Notes: generated by a model not told the origin, from the sequence alone. DNA of 64,000 nucleotides from Epiperipatus broadwayi (GCA_028023455.1 JAQFVV010006272.1:3575127-3639126); one strand, 5' to 3'; counted from the first letter of the stretch, positions 1-13,010 are shown. Numbers and translations: made by a program.

Positions 1-844
1 TCATTTATCATAACTTACTTATGTGGAAAATCATTTTCAGCCTATGAATGAAAAAAAATACAGATATAAACTAAATTTTGAAAATGAAATGTCTATAAAT
101 AATATCACTAGAGTCTTATTTTAATATTTTGTATCAAAAAATGCAATCATTTTTTACACATTAAACTTATATGCATAGACCCAATTAATAAATTAGTAAT
201 TAATTCTGTTTAAATTCTATTAAATTTGTTTAATAAAAAACAAAGTGAAATAATAATTTTATTTTCATTTTGCTTATAAATTGCATACACATTGGTATAT
301 TTTAAATGATTTTCTAATGTTTTTTTCTGGGATGGTAGTGATTTCAGGAAAAAAATTGTAATCTTAAGGATTTGATGACTCAATAAGTTTAAAGACCACT
401 GCTCTAGATAATAATTCCTGTAGTATATATATGTTTTGCATATATCTATGGTACAATTTAAATTAAAAATTTTACACATTAAAATATCATCAAGAGCAAA
501 AATAATACAAAAATGAACTATTGTAATCATGAAGAAGATCACTAATAAATTCAGAGAGAGCATGCATATATACTGTACATTATGAATTAATGAGTTATTG
601 GAAATATAGACAGCTGCTGTATTCTCTTTTTCCCTCCTATTAAATCAATAACTTTCATTTTATAACAAAAAAAAACTTTACAGTTTCTTTTGAATTAGTA
701 GAATTATCATTATTAATGACTTTGCAATTTGGAGCAATTTTAACAAAAATTTTATTCAATTATTCACACCAATATAGTAATCACATGATGGTATGCTGCG
801 ATGAGTGCATTTGGTGGGAGAGTAATTGACTGAAATAAATTTTA
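1..844. other. AT-rich sequence, nothing recognised
   Basis: No open frame here shows codon bias or a recognisable motif. The only long frame (minus, 210-563) is low-complexity, rich in Phe, Ile, Leu and Asn, as expected of random AT-rich DNA. Confidence 0.6.
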
Positions 845-1425
845 TTTATTTAAAGTATATTCTTTATTAATAACACAAATCTTATATACACTTTTTACAA
901 ATAAAACACATGGTTTAACTATAAGATATACATAATAATTATTTCACTCTACATTAAAAATACTACTCTATGCAAATGCAAAGAACATCCCTATATATCC
1001 AGTTCTTCTATAAATATTTTGAATTAGTTTGTCAATCTCACACTTCACATAGTGTCAGCATATATCCACACCATATTTTGACCATAATTTTCTTTGGTAG
1101 GTATCTTAGGCATTGATTAAAGTATTTGCTCCAATCTTTATCTAGTTTTTTTTAACCAGTTATACTTTTTATTATCAAAGATTGCATTGCATCTTATGGA
1201 CCATATTGTTTTCAATGTATGTATTATTATCAATGTGTTATGTGGATTAAAATTCACAAAGTATCTTTTTACTATTTTATTTACGTTTATTACTAGTTTA
1301 TGAAACACTTTATTTCTAATGTGCCAGAGGGCCTTACACTCCTCAAATAAGTGCAATGAGCTATCTTTCTTTATTTTACATAACACGCAATATGGTTCCA
1401 AGTTCATATGGAGCCTATTATTTTA
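845..1425 (-). pseudogene. LINE 3' end with zf-RVT-type zinc-binding motif
   Basis: The 89-aa frame at 1138-1407 begins with a Cys-x2-Cys ... His-Leu-Phe-x2-Cys pattern (YCVLCK, then HLFEEC). This is the reverse-transcriptase zinc-binding domain found C-terminal to the RT of many non-LTR retrotransposons. Farther on it has a Trp-Ser-Ile-Arg segment (TIWSIRCNAIF) resembling the corresponding part (AFWSTRSKMVF) of the LINE fragment at 42180-43090, so the two probably belong to one family. No RT or endonuclease domain precedes it, so this is a 5'-truncated copy. The 3' untranslated part probably runs to about 845, where the minus strand has AATAAA-like runs. Family assignment is moderately sure; the exact ends are inferred. 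Confidence 0.55.
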
Positions 1426-1429
1426 AAAC

Positions 1430-3240
1430 ACTGATCATAATGTCAGGAAAACATCAAAATTAATAAATCTAAATTTATAAATAACTCATCTTTTTTTAAC
1501 TTTTTAGACAGCAGATGATGAATATATGCTTTAGGAAGGAGAAAAGAATTGTATTTTCAATTCATCCTTATTTTATTTTATTTAACATGAAATTTGCCAA
1601 AATTTAACAAAATAGTCAATTATAGCACTAAGATTAAAAGAAAAGTAAAACTAAAATAATAATCTTAAAAAAAAAAAATTTATGATTAGTTATTCAATAG
1701 TCATGTAATATTAAACACAACAGTTTATATTTAGTTCAAATGTGCCACTCTTCTATTTTGCTAAATCCAAATCAATAATAAATTCATTACGTTTAGTTTA
1801 ATAATGCTGCACAGATACTCGAGACTTGAAGGTTCCTGGATATCACATGACCTGTTTGAGCAATAACTATTCATTTACTTATGTTGATTTAATAAGCCAC
1901 TTTATGAATCAACGGTTTAGGCAGGCTATTTGTTAGAAAACAAACTTTAGATTTTTAAAGAATTTGTTGGCAAAAAATACTATAATGAAACCAATCTAGT
2001 CATCATCAGTAATTACTGCTGTATATTTTCTTTAATTCTTAATAAAAATTACTAAATATCGTTTGTTTAGAATTTACAACAAAGTAGAATCTCAGATATG
2101 ATTATAATAACATCTAAATATAAAATTATGTTTCAGTTCATAAAATTTAAATAATTAAATTTATTGTAATTTTAATAAATTAAAATGATGAGTAATTGTT
2201 GAAGAAAATGAAAAAAAAAATCATAATATGAGAAATAAAATATAGTAGAAAACTAATTTTTTAAAATGTATTATTTCTTTATATATATATATATTGTTTT
2301 CTAAATCATAATTACTCAGATTACTTTATGTTATGAAGAGGAAGAGGGAGATAATTGATAAAGTTATAGTTAATTTTTAATATACTTTTTAATAAAACTG
2401 ATTTTTCAAAAATATTCTTTTAAAATTTAATATTATATCAGTTTTAAAATATTTAATCAAAGTATTACAATATGTATATATCATTTCCATTTTTAATTAA
2501 AAATAACAGTTGAAAGCATTTCACCAGAATAAATCTCGATTGAATGGCTTTTACGAGGGATATGGAAAAAGAAGCGATAGAATTTCCGTAACATTTTTCT
2601 GTACTTGTCACAAGATTATGTATTAGAATATTCAGAATCAAAAGTAACTGGCCTCTTCCAAAATTGTATTCCTTTTGCCTTATTATTGTTAGAAGACCTA
2701 TTCTATAATTTCTACATTACATACTTCAGTAACTCTATAAATAGATGCATTTGAGAAAATTTTTCCATTAATAATACACATGATGATGCTGTAATAAAAA
2801 AAAAAATTGTTATTAATGATGGTAACCAAAAATCAGCAATACTAGAGGACACAGAATTTATAAATTGGTCTTCTAACTTTTGAATATATGAATAAAGTTT
2901 AAAAAACATTAATTTATATTCACAAAACTGTAGGAGGCAAAACTCATTAAATAGTTTATTGCAGACTTCTCTACTATCGCCTTATAGAGTAACAAAAAAT
3001 AATACAGTGTTTACTTATTAGGTTTTTTAAGCTGTGAATTGTGAAGATTTAAGTGATTTTTCATTCTCTTTTACTCTCTAGTTAAAAATATCTTGATACC
3101 CATTAATTTATTAATATTGGATGGATAGCTGTGCTAATTATGGACTTGATAATTAGAAAAGAAATTCTAAGTCTGATCTGAAACTTAATTCTTTTGTTCA
3201 AATCGAAGTTGTAAGACATGACAAACAGATACATAGCATT
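1430..3240. other. AT-rich sequence, nothing recognised
   Basis: No coding or RNA feature can be supported. A patch near 2921-2945 (minus) contains a GAGTTTTGCC string also found at the ends of the hammerhead units near 45.7 and 53.0 kb, too short to call homology. Confidence 0.5.
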
Positions 3241-3248
3241 GCACTGTA

Positions 3249-3250
3249 AG

Positions 3251-3316
<66 letters not shown>
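3249..3316. repeat. (TA)n microsatellite
   Basis: About 32 uninterrupted TA dinucleotides. Similar shorter tracts occur at 10723-10797, 25582-25601, 36121-36140 and 44344-44372. They can extrude as cruciforms and are prone to length change. Confidence 0.95.
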
Positions 3317-3319
<3 letters not shown>

Positions 3320-3445
3320 ACTGATACAAGTTAACTTTTTATCTGAAAACAATAAATATTTTTGGGATAATAATCCAGTGATTGAATAAAATTACAATAT
3401 GTGAAAATTGTCATCTAATATAAATAATTACTGAATCTAAGGTTT

Positions 3446-3511
3446 AATGTTATAAACAATAAATCATATATATATATATATATATATATATGATTTATTG
3501 TTTATAACATT
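3446..3511. repeat. Perfect 66-bp palindrome with TA core
   Basis: A 21-nt left arm (from ATGTTATAAACAATAAATCA, preceded by A) is followed by a 24-nt TA core and then its exact reverse complement. There are no mismatches. It abuts a second perfect palindrome, sharing base 3511. Confidence 0.95.
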
Positions 3512-3522
3512 TATATAGTCAG

Positions 3523-3568
<46 letters not shown>

Positions 3569-3580
3569 CTGACTATATAA
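3511..3580. repeat. Perfect 70-bp palindrome with AT core
   Basis: The left arm TTATATAGTCAGTCTATATT (3511-3530) is exactly complementary to 3561-3580 across a 30-nt (AT)15 core. The arm sequence is unrelated to that of the neighbouring palindrome. Confidence 0.95.
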
Positions 3581-3599
3581 GTGCTAAATAGATGTTAGA

Positions 3600-4340
3600 T
3601 AGTAGGTCTAAATAAAATTCAAATCAGATTCTATACTTTGTCTTCACTGGGAAGAAGTGTTGTTTTATTAATAACCATACACAAAACATCTTTACTTTCA
3701 TTATCATATTCATAGTACTAACTTAAAAGCATTTAAATACTTTAAGGTTTTGAATTTGAGGCAATTTACTTCCCATATATTTAGATTTAACATCAGGCCA
3801 CCAACTATATATTAAGTAATCTGTGATATAAAATAACTATACATACTTTTAACCTTTTTGGAAAAATAATAATATTTTCTAAACAACACAAGACATAATT
3901 CCCTTGATTTACATGTAAAAATTATATTAGTAGAAGTAATCCATTATACATTACTCATGTGAGCACATATATAGTCAATAAAACCTGAAAACAGGGCGAT
4001 CATTTCTGCATATAGAACTGAACTATAAACTAAACTTAATATATTTTGGAGAAATGCAAGATATATCACATTAGATGTGTATTTAGTCTCTACTGCTACA
4101 ATATTGTGTGAAATATAAGCTTTAGATCTTGGTGCAGCCAAAATGTTTTTGATTTAACTGATAGAACATATTATGAGTTACAAGCTCTTTTTATTGTGAT
4201 AACTGGTAACATTTAAGTATTTATTTACTATCTGCACTAGTCTTGGTAATTCAAAATAGGGTGTGATAAATTTGGAAATATCTTTTTTTACTATTATTGT
4301 TATTAAATAATATTTTAAAATTATATATATCAGTGTTCAA
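3600..4340. other. AT-rich sequence, nothing recognised
   Basis: No gene, repeat or RNA could be supported. The short frame at 3944-4141 (minus) has no recognisable motif. Confidence 0.5.
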
Positions 4341-4342
4341 TT

Positions 4343-4526
4343 TCCTGAAGATTTGTGATGATATTTTAGTTGTATTTGTATATTGGATTACTTCCATCAT
4401 CTAATATTAAGTATTAAACATCTTTAGAAAAAATTAATATTATTTACATTTTCCAATTACATTCAATTATTTCTAATAACACACAAATTAGTATATGCCC
4501 AAGGTATTATTCTCCTCTGTGTGTTT
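4343..4526 (-). mobile_element. Foldback tRNA-SINE-like element, partial copy I
   Basis: The terminal portion of the same family as 4528-5040. It shares the end motif (GAAGATTTGTGATGAT), the block around TCCATCATCTAATATTAAG and the block around CATTCAATTATT. It stops before the tRNA-like part. Confidence 0.7.
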
Positions 4527-4527
4527 T

Positions 4528-5040
4528 TCTGAAGGTTTGTGATGATGGTGTTCTAGTTGTATTTTTATATTGAACTATTTTCATCATCTAATATATGTAT
4601 TGAACGTCTTTAGAAAAATTTAAACTTTATTTAAATATTCCAAATACATTCAATTGTTAGTAATAGCACATCAAACAGGTTAGTATATGCATAATGTTTC
4701 AAGAGGTATTAGTCTACCCTTTTCTTCAGGTGTTGTTGGCTTGATCAGTGATAGTACTAGCATGGAATTCAAATCTGGTTCCTTAGATTACCTTAAAATT
4801 CAAAAACTCAAGAATCTAAGGGCCCAAATTTGAATTCCATGCTAGTACTGTCACTGGTCAGGCCAGCAACACCTGAAGAAGAGGGGAGAATAATACCTCT
4901 TGAAACATTGTGCATATACTAACCTGTTTGATGTGCTATTACTAACAGTTGAATGTATTTGGAATATTTAAATAAAGTTAAATTTTTCTAAAGACATTCA
5001 ATACATATATTAGATAATGGAAATAGTCCAATATAAAAAA
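4528..5040. mobile_element. Foldback tRNA-SINE-like element, copy II (inverted pair)
   Basis: Two arms of roughly 240 bp are near-perfect reverse complements about a centre near 4801; GTACTAGCATGGAATTCAAA at 4753-4772 pairs with 4830-4849. Each arm carries, from the centre outward: a tRNA-derived remnant (eroded B-box-like stretch), a GTCACTGGTCAGGCCAGCAA block, a CTGAAGA ... GAAAC motif resembling a hammerhead, and a long AT-rich tail ending in GAAGGTTTGTGATGATG. Related copies are at 8675-9250 and 47163-47770. The tRNA head is best seen in copy V. The element encodes no protein and must be moved by other machinery. Confidence 0.8.
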
Positions 5041-5352
5041 AAAAATATTCTCCTCTCTTTTTCAGGTGTTGCTGGCCTGACCAGTGACAGTACTAGAATG
5101 GGAATCAAACTTGAACCCTTAGATTCTTGAATATTGAATTTTAAGATAACACTATAGCCAATGGAGCCATTCTTCCAAAGACAACAGTCAGTAGAAATTT
5201 CATATACTTATCTGTGAGATTCCTCCTGATTTCTCCACTTTTTCCTAAGAATAAAATTGGATATAATTGGAAAATTTACATAAAGCTATTTTTTTCTAAA
5301 GACTTTCAATACTTAATATTAGATGATGAAAATAGTTCACTATATAAATACA
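5041..5352. mobile_element. Foldback tRNA-SINE-like element, copy III (eroded)
   Basis: This begins directly after the A-rich end of copy II. It repeats the TTCAGGTGTTGCTGGCCTGA block, the AGTACTAG block and an eroded tRNA-like stretch (CCAATGGAGCCATTC), then resumes the tail (GACTTTCAATACTTAATATT). The right half is diverged. Confidence 0.65.
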
Positions 5353-5704
5353 AGTATTAAATGAGCTTTGTTTTAATATTATATTTGTGTTTTGTTTTGT
5401 TTTTTAAAAATAAAATAAAATAAATAATATAATATTCAATTTTTTTTTTGTTTTTTTTGTTTTTTTTTAGAATGTGGTAAAAACTTTTAAATAGCACATA
5501 AATATTTCATATCAAATTCTATTTTAAATAACAAAGTTTATCGTAAACATATATTATTAACTTTTTCTTTATTTTTGATTTTAAAAATATTTGTAATTAT
5601 TTTAATATTGCTGTCTAGGCATTTTTCTTTTTGGACACAGTCAGATCTACCTTTTTGTATTTTAAAATTTATAAGATATAGTTTGATTTATATTGTAAAT
5701 AATA

Positions 5705-5855
5705 TGTTTTTCTCTTCTCGTTCTCATTCTCTTTCGATCCTCTTGCTCTCTCTCTCTTAATCTCTTAACTTCCTCTCAACATCTCGGTCTTTCTTTTTCA
5801 ATCTCGTTTCTATTTTCTATATCGATATCTCTTTCAATCTCTTTTGCTTTCTATA
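5705..5855 (+). repeat. Polypyrimidine (TCTC-rich) tract
   Basis: About 150 bp dominated by C and T on the plus strand (CTCTCTCTCTC, TCTCTTTC and similar). Such mirror-like purine/pyrimidine tracts can adopt triplex DNA. No gene is evident. Confidence 0.7.
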
Positions 5856-6239
5856 TATATACGTATAAATTGCTTTGTCACAATTTTTTGTTATATAATG
5901 CAATTCTAAAAATATGTAACTTTATCCTCATTTATGCATTTTATTATTTTATTTAATTAAAACCAATATAATTTTTAAAAAAATTATGTTTGTGTTTAAT
6001 TTTAAGAGCGTAAGAAAAATATTTTTGGATTTTTGTTAACATAGATGTAGAGGCTTGAGAAAGCAAATGTAAAATGATTCCAACAGAGATGTGAATTCCT
6101 GTGATTGAGAACATTAGCCTAACTATATATATATATCTATTAAAGTCTCTAGAATTAAAAAATAATGTAAGAGTTATACATATGAAGTAATAGAATTATG
6201 GTAAAATTGTTGATGAAATGAAAGTAAAAAAGAAATCTA

Positions 6240-8470
6240 TAACCAGGGGTCTTTGAGACAAAATTGACAGGTTTAAAAAGATATATTGAAAAAAATGAAG
6301 CTTTTTGTAAACTTGATATGAGTGTACATATTGTTTTAAATTTATTAACAAAAAAATGTTAAGAATAGTAATACATCTAATAAGTAATACATTATTGATA
6401 GTCAGACTGATTTTATATTCAAAAGATCTGTAATCATTTAGTCATGCATTCTATTTAATAATATTGTTAAGTATAAAACATGTATAAAGAAATTTAAAAT
6501 AATCACTAAGGAGTATTATAAAAATAATTATGTAATAGATGATTAAAATTCATGTAAGATAAGAAGGAGATGATATTATTATAGATTTTGAACTGGAGAA
6601 GGAAATTATAAAAATAAAAGATAAATATTTTTTTTTTGTAAAGAAAAGAAAGATAAAATATGAACTCTTGGTTTTAAAATCACAGATAGAAAAATTATGA
6701 AAAAATAGCTCCAAGTGATAAATAAAGTCTTTAATTAGATTATTTTCTTCCAAATAACTTTAAAAACCATATAGATTTGGATCACAATTTAATATTGATA
6801 AAATTGAGAATAGTTTTAAAATAATAAAATAGCTAAGACAAATATGAACAACTGATAAATTAACAGGAAATACTAAAGAAAAATTTCAATATTTTTGAAT
6901 AAGAACAGAAATAAATAAATAATAGAAGGCTAATTGATAGAGAAAATTCAAATTGTTAAACATTTCAAAAGTAATAAAACAAAATATGCATAGTCAGGTA
7001 ATAATACTATGATTCAAATGGAAAAAATAATTTGAAAAAGTATTTTTTTTTTAGAAGAAATAATTTTATATTTAAAATTTAATAGGAAATTTAGGCATAA
7101 AATAGACAGAACTAGAAGAAAGTGTTTAAAATGGACATGTAAAATAATAGAAAAATTACAAAAAAATCAAGTTTTATTTAATATATAATGTAAAATAAAA
7201 CATTTGGATGAGAAAAGTAGATTTACAAGAATAAAATAGTGTCTGATAATAGAAATGATAAATTATTTATTACAGAAGTGATTTGCATAATAGAAATAAT
7301 TAGCTTGCATCAATATTAATTGAAAAAGAAACTCAGGTATTGAAATAGATTGTCTAATAATAAAAAAAATTCCAAAAACTATCTGAGATGGAAAATGGCA
7401 AAATCATTATCAAATAGCTTCAACCATAGACTGGTTCCATTAGAAGACATTATTCAGTGAGATATAAGATAAAATAATTTGATTAGCCTACAAGGATTAA
7501 AAAGTTTTTGGAGGTTTTGAAAAATATATGTTTGATATAAGAGACACTTTATATGAATAAAGGTATACATTTGAAATAATGAAACTATTGTGAATAAATA
7601 TTTAGAAAGAAAAAAGGAAGTTATTATTTGTTTGTTTTTCAAACTGAAGTTAATAGTGAGAATTTGATTTATTTGTTAAATAAATTGAAAAAAGAGTATA
7701 GATTAGAAGAATAGGCTTTATTATGAAATTTGTATATGAATCAGAAGGTATTTATAAAATTAAATATTTTTACAGATGAGATGAATATAAAAAGGGATAT
7801 AAAACAAATATTGTTTGATGAGAATAGAATTAACATTAGAGATAGAGTAATTTAGCATATTCTATATGTCAATATGACAGTGCTAACAGGTAGTAAGGTG
7901 AGCTTCAGAATCTGCCACTAATTCATCCCATCAAAGCACATACATCAACATAAAGCAATGATAATAGATAATGATAAAAATTATTCTCGAAACAATAAAT
8001 TAATTAGAAAATTAATACTTTACATATTTGGGAATGAGAATGGTGATAAAAAAATTAGAGTAAAACTTGCTAAGGCAATGTATATAAAGATAGGTTTTGT
8101 AGTTTTCTAAAATTACATTTAAGAAAAAGATTTATTAAAAATTTTATTTGGACTGTATATTTATAAAGAACTTTTGTTAAAAAAATAAAAGAATTTAGGA
8201 TTAAAGAAATTGACTTGAAGGAGAATAAAAATGATTATTTGAAAAATGAGATTAGCAACATGGATGTGTTAAAAAATGTAATCAATTGGTTTTGGGGTGA
8301 TCTAAACATGTATTTTAAGTCAGTGGGATAATGATGGATATGTTAGAAGATGCTATAGAAAGTAAACAACAAGAATCATAAGGAAGAAAGTACGAATATT
8401 TTAAAAATAAAGTAAGTTATAGAATATTTTAAAGAATATTATCAGATTTAGTTTGTGTAAGCTCCTACTT
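6240..8470 (+). pseudogene. Heavily decayed LINE (non-LTR reverse transcriptase C-terminal half)
   Basis: No single frame stays open, but the plus strand read across frames keeps the order of motifs typical of the region after the RT catalytic core in many animal LINEs. There is a KIRVKLAKAMYIK-like helix near 8060-8090, a KILFGLYIYKE segment near 8140-8175 (family consensus V-W-S-V-x-x-Y-G-x-E-T-W), then a Trp-Phe-Trp-Gly-Asp segment near 8290 and a basic tail near 8340-8400. There are many stops and indels, so it is an old fossil. The 5' boundary is uncertain. A foldback element sits immediately downstream at 8675. Confidence 0.45.
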
Positions 8471-8674
8471 TTGTCAGATAATTAATAATGATAATGGTGT
8501 TAGAGGAAAAGAAAAATAAAACACTGGTAGCTTAGTCATACTAAATTAACAATTACTTTTAAAAATACATATAAAAATTTGAAAAGGAATAAAATTTTTA
8601 TGAAATATTAAAAATACATAAATTATTTTTGTTTTCGAGCAAATTTAAAATTAAGTGAATCTCTCCAAGTTTAG

Positions 8675-9250
8675 GTGTATTTTTATATTGGACTATTTCC
8701 ATCATATAATATAAAGTATTGAATGTCTTTAGAAAAATTTAACTTTATTTAAATTTTCAAAGTACATTCAACTATTTGTAATAGGACAAATTTTAGTATT
8801 ATGCACAATGTTTTGAGAGATATTATTCTCCTTGATTCTCCTTGCTTCTTCGGGTGTTGTTGGCCTGACCAGTAATAATACTAGCATAGAATTTGAACCT
8901 GGATTTTTAATGTATTGCTTTAAACAACTGAGCCATCCTAACAGAATGTCTCAGTTGGTTAGAGCATTTTCTTAAAAATCAATATTTAAGAATCTAAGGG
9001 TCCATGTTTAATTTCCATGTTAATATTTTAAGTGGTCAGAACAGCAACATCTGAAGAAGAGAAAAGAATACCTCTCAAAAAAATGGGCATAAATTAACCT
9101 TTTTTACTACCAATTGAATGTACTTTGAAAATGCAAATGAAATAATTTTTTTTCTTAAAGATATTCAATACTTTATATTAGATGATGGTAATAGTCCAAT
9201 ATATAAACACAATTAAAATATCATAATTACAAACCTTTAGGAAAACTTTT
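8675..9250. mobile_element. Foldback tRNA-SINE-like element, copy IV
   Basis: An inverted pair of the same family as copies II and V. Both arms have the TTCCATCATATAAT-type terminal block and the GAAGAAGAGAAAAGAAT-type block. Tandem tRNA-like pieces at the centre include AACTGAGCCATCC (minus) and CTCAGTTGGTTAGAGCA (plus). The right end finishes in ...AGGAAAAC like copy V. Flanks CCAAGTTTAG (left) and TCAAGCTTAG (right) look like an eroded target-site duplication (8 of 10 matches). Confidence 0.75.
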
Positions 9251-10016
9251 CAAGCTTAGTTTTACTAAATACCACATTTTTATTTTTAAAAATTAAATAT
9301 ATATTGTTAATTCATAACTGGGATATTTAAAATGTGTACTTTTGGAACTATTTTGAACTGTTATATCTATGAAGACATATTGCCTTGAGTTCAAAAAATT
9401 AAAACATTTGAAATTTTCAGGGAATTAACTTGAGTAATGTAATGAAAATGAAGGATTTAATACTAATTATCTAAAAACTCGGAAGGATATTTGAACTATT
9501 ACTTAACATTATATTATTCAAGTTTTATATTTCTATTTGTGATTTTGTTTAAGCTGCCTAAAATAGATACAGCTCTTTTTGGTATCATCCTATTTTTAAA
9601 AAATAGAATTATCTTCTGGAGAAGCTGTTAATCATATTTTCGAGATAAATTATTCTTAATTATAAAATCAATACTGGTTAAATAAACAAGATATCTTTTT
9701 AAGAATTTTCTTCAAATAATAAAGGAGCTTTATTTTGGGAAAAGATTATTGTGTAAGAATTCTAACTGTTTTAGACAGCCTTTGACAATTTTTAATAATT
9801 ACAATTTTGAAAATAATTTAAATTATAATATGTGATGAGTTGTCAATATAAAGATTTAAGAAATCTTTAGATATAAATTCATGAAAAAATAAATTGTATG
9901 CGATGATTTTACTAAAGTCAGTTTTGTTAGTTTCAAAGAATGTCAAAATTGATATGGAAAATGAAAAATTATAATGGTAATAATGTTTTAAAATGCAGAA
10001 TTCTCTAATATAAACT
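9251..10016. other. AT-rich sequence, nothing recognised
   Basis: No coding frame, RNA or repeat structure could be supported. Confidence 0.5.
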
Positions 10017-10286
10017 GCATTTTATACAAATAATAGAAATGTTATATTGATTGTATATTCATCAAATAAATAAAAACTAATCAAAGACCTTTATTGCATT
10101 TATCAAATTTTACATAATGACAAATTATATGTTAAATATAATATTAATTTTGCATTTTATACAAATAATAGAAAAGTTACATTGATTGTATATTCATCAA
10201 GTAAATAAAAAATAATCGAAGACCTTTATTACATCTATCAAATTTTACATAATGACAAATGATACATTATATGTAATATTAATTTT
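10017..10286 (+). repeat. Tandem duplication, two 135-bp units
   Basis: The unit beginning GCATTTTATACAAATAATAG at 10017 recurs at 10152 with about 90% identity by eye, including the shared block GACAAATNATA at the end of each unit. Confidence 0.85.
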
Positions 10287-10721
10287 TCGATTTAAACTTG
10301 AATATTGCTTTGAAAGCAAATACTAAATCAAAGTATGCCAAATCATCATCTTCCTTAATCTAAATTTGAGGTCTCCATAGACATTATCAACCCTTTTCAC
10401 ACTACTGTCTAAGACATCTATTGTGTCTTTTAATGACTTACATTCACATAAAGTATGTCTAGAGCAGATAATTAATCATTCATTTTTATATAGATATCTA
10501 TAGAATATTAATACATAATAGATTTTTGATGCCAATGTTTACTTCTAAATTAATATTTTATAATTGAATCTAATAGCTGTTTTTAATTCTATAAAAGACT
10601 TGATATACTATACAAATATTTGTTAATAATATATTTACTGAATTATCTTAAAGGTTAACATTACAGCACTTAATGAAATAAATGTTTATCTTCTATTGTT
10701 AAAAAGAGCTGTTTAAATTAA

Positions 10722-10768
<47 letters not shown>

Positions 10769-11089
10769 GTATAAATATATATATATATATATATATAGGA
10801 TTTAACAATTAAAATTTAAAAACAAATCTCAATAAAATCACACAATATTAGCATTCTCAAATGACTGACGAATTTTCCATAATTTATGTATATTAATACA
10901 ATTACATTGGGTATGTAATAAGTTGTCTGTCATATTTATAAAATGCAATTTCTTGATTTTCTTTTCATCAAATCATTTTTCATATGTTTCCATATGTAAA
11001 ATGAAAACACTGTTAAAGTAAAAACTTTCACTACAAATAAGTGAATGTTGAGAAAATACGATTTAAATCTATCCACAGAATATCACAAT

Positions 11090-11590
11090 TTATTATATTA
11101 ATGTTCATGTTCATGAATTCTCTTTTTCAATGCACATTTTGACTCTCCAATGTAACTGGATTCACATTGACACACTACTATAGATTTCATCAACAGAATC
11201 TTTCCCATTAATAATTAATCTATCAGTATTTCTTCTAACCTTAAATGCAACATTAAAGTGAGAAGAAACCAATAATACACTTATTTTGTACACTCTATTA
11301 TTTTTATATGGTAATGAAATCTATGTTTTCCCTTCAATAATCTTCTTTCTCCATTTATGTGTAAATTTATATAATGTAAATAAAACATGTTTCCTATTAT
11401 ATTGTACATTAAATAATTCATTAGTATATATTTCAATATTAGATAATTTATCACTTTGAAATTTATTTCTAAACAAAAATATTCTAAATCTAACTAATTT
11501 GTGCTTAAGAACATTTAACTTGGGATGTACAAATCTTAAAATTGACAAAGGTTTTATAAACATTTTATAACTAATTATATTGTAATTCAA
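11090..11590 (-). pseudogene. PLE fragment with GIY-YIG endonuclease (left arm)
   Basis: The minus strand carries two neighbouring frames. The upstream frame (11321-11590, 89 aa, basic, no motif I recognise) runs after one in-frame stop into a block beginning ISLPYKNNRVYKIS and continuing through FNVAFKVRRNTDRLI. That block is typical of the linker between PLE reverse transcriptase and endonuclease. After a frameshift it continues as CQCESSYIGESKCALKKR with a following HEHEH. This matches the YIG half of the GIY-YIG nuclease (Y-I-G-E, then conserved Arg and E-H) with a preceding C-x-C pair. At least one stop and one frameshift make it non-functional. YIGES lies at 11140-11154. Confidence 0.75.
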
Positions 11591-12639
11591 CTATAAGTAA
11601 TTTCCTTTTTTGAGCTAATGTGATACACGACTATTAATGAAAACATCCACAGAAAAGGAATTTTTTTTAAAAAAAGATTCTGCTTTATTATTGCTTAGCA
11701 TGCTTTCAATATAACATGTATATCATATTCATGGCTAATAATAATATACTCTCTCATAAAGTTAAATCAAGGTATTTTATTTTATTCACATTGTTCTCAG
11801 AAATAGAAATCTACTTCAAGTCATTGATATCATTTAATTTATTAAAAAGATGTTATACTGTAAAAGGTAAAAGATGGTCCTGTAATAACTAATAACTAAT
11901 GGAAAAAAGTTTTAAAATATTTTCTGTATAATATGACAACATATAACAGCATATAACAGCCAAAATTGGTAATCCCATGGACCAATATGATAATAAGTTT
12001 TTTAATAAACAAACATTTCAGTTTGTAAATTCCTTTATTTTATAAACATTGATCAATCACATGAATAGACCTTTTTTATAGACCCATACAATTCTGTAAC
12101 ATCCAAAGGTAAATAAACTATATTTATCAGTAAAAATCGTCAGTTTTTTTTCACCAAATCAAATAAAGATGAAATTGTAATTTACCAATCTTCATTAAAA
12201 AAAATTATAAGTTGATTTTGGTTGATGAAGATAAGTTATTTATTTTGGTTGTTATAGAATTGTATCAGTCTATAAAAAGATAAAGATCTATTTATTCAGT
12301 TGATCAATGTTTATATAATAAAAGTATGCAAATTAAAATATTTGTTTATTAAACATTTATTAACATTTGTTGATCAAAATTTGTCACATGGGGCTGCTGG
12401 TTCCAATGGTTGAATGCAATTACATGTTGCCATATTAAGAAGAAAATATCTTAAAAGAGTTTTTTTTCATTAGATATTAACGATCATTTTAGATGTACTT
12501 ATTACTGTATCATCTATTATAGTACAACATATTTTAAACAAATTAAAGAATATCAATGACTTGAAATAGACTGCTATTTCTAAGAACATGGTGCATAAAA
12601 TAAAATATTTTGCTTAAATATATGGAGAGATTATAATAT

Positions 12640-13010
12640 AATCAATTATAAAATGTTCCTAAAATCACTGTCTATTAGGGAATATGTACCTCCCAAGTCA
12701 AATGGTCCTCTTGTGCATAAATTATGTGGATTTAAAACATTTTTGTTTAGAAATAATATTTTATATAAATTTTAAAATGATAAATAATCCAATACTGAAA
12801 TATATGCTAATGAATTACTAAATGTAGGACATAATAAGAAAGATATTTTATTTACATAAGTAAATTTACACATGGATTTCATTATAGTATATAAATAATA
12901 CTGTGTAATGTGCTTACATCATTGGTTTCTGCTCATTTTATAGTTGCAATTAATGTTGGATCAAATACTGGTGAATAATTATGGTAGTTATGCATTAGTC
13001 CGGCAACATA
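12640..13010 (+). pseudogene. PLE fragment (right arm of inverted pair)
   Basis: The mirror copy of the left-arm linker region, found by aligning the reverse complement of 11230-11590. It is more eroded than the left arm and has many stops. Homology is interrupted at about 13010 and resumes at about 14400-14796 (a GTGTGCATTGAAAAAAACAA stretch matching the left arm after its YIG motif), which brackets the later insertions. Confidence 0.6.
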
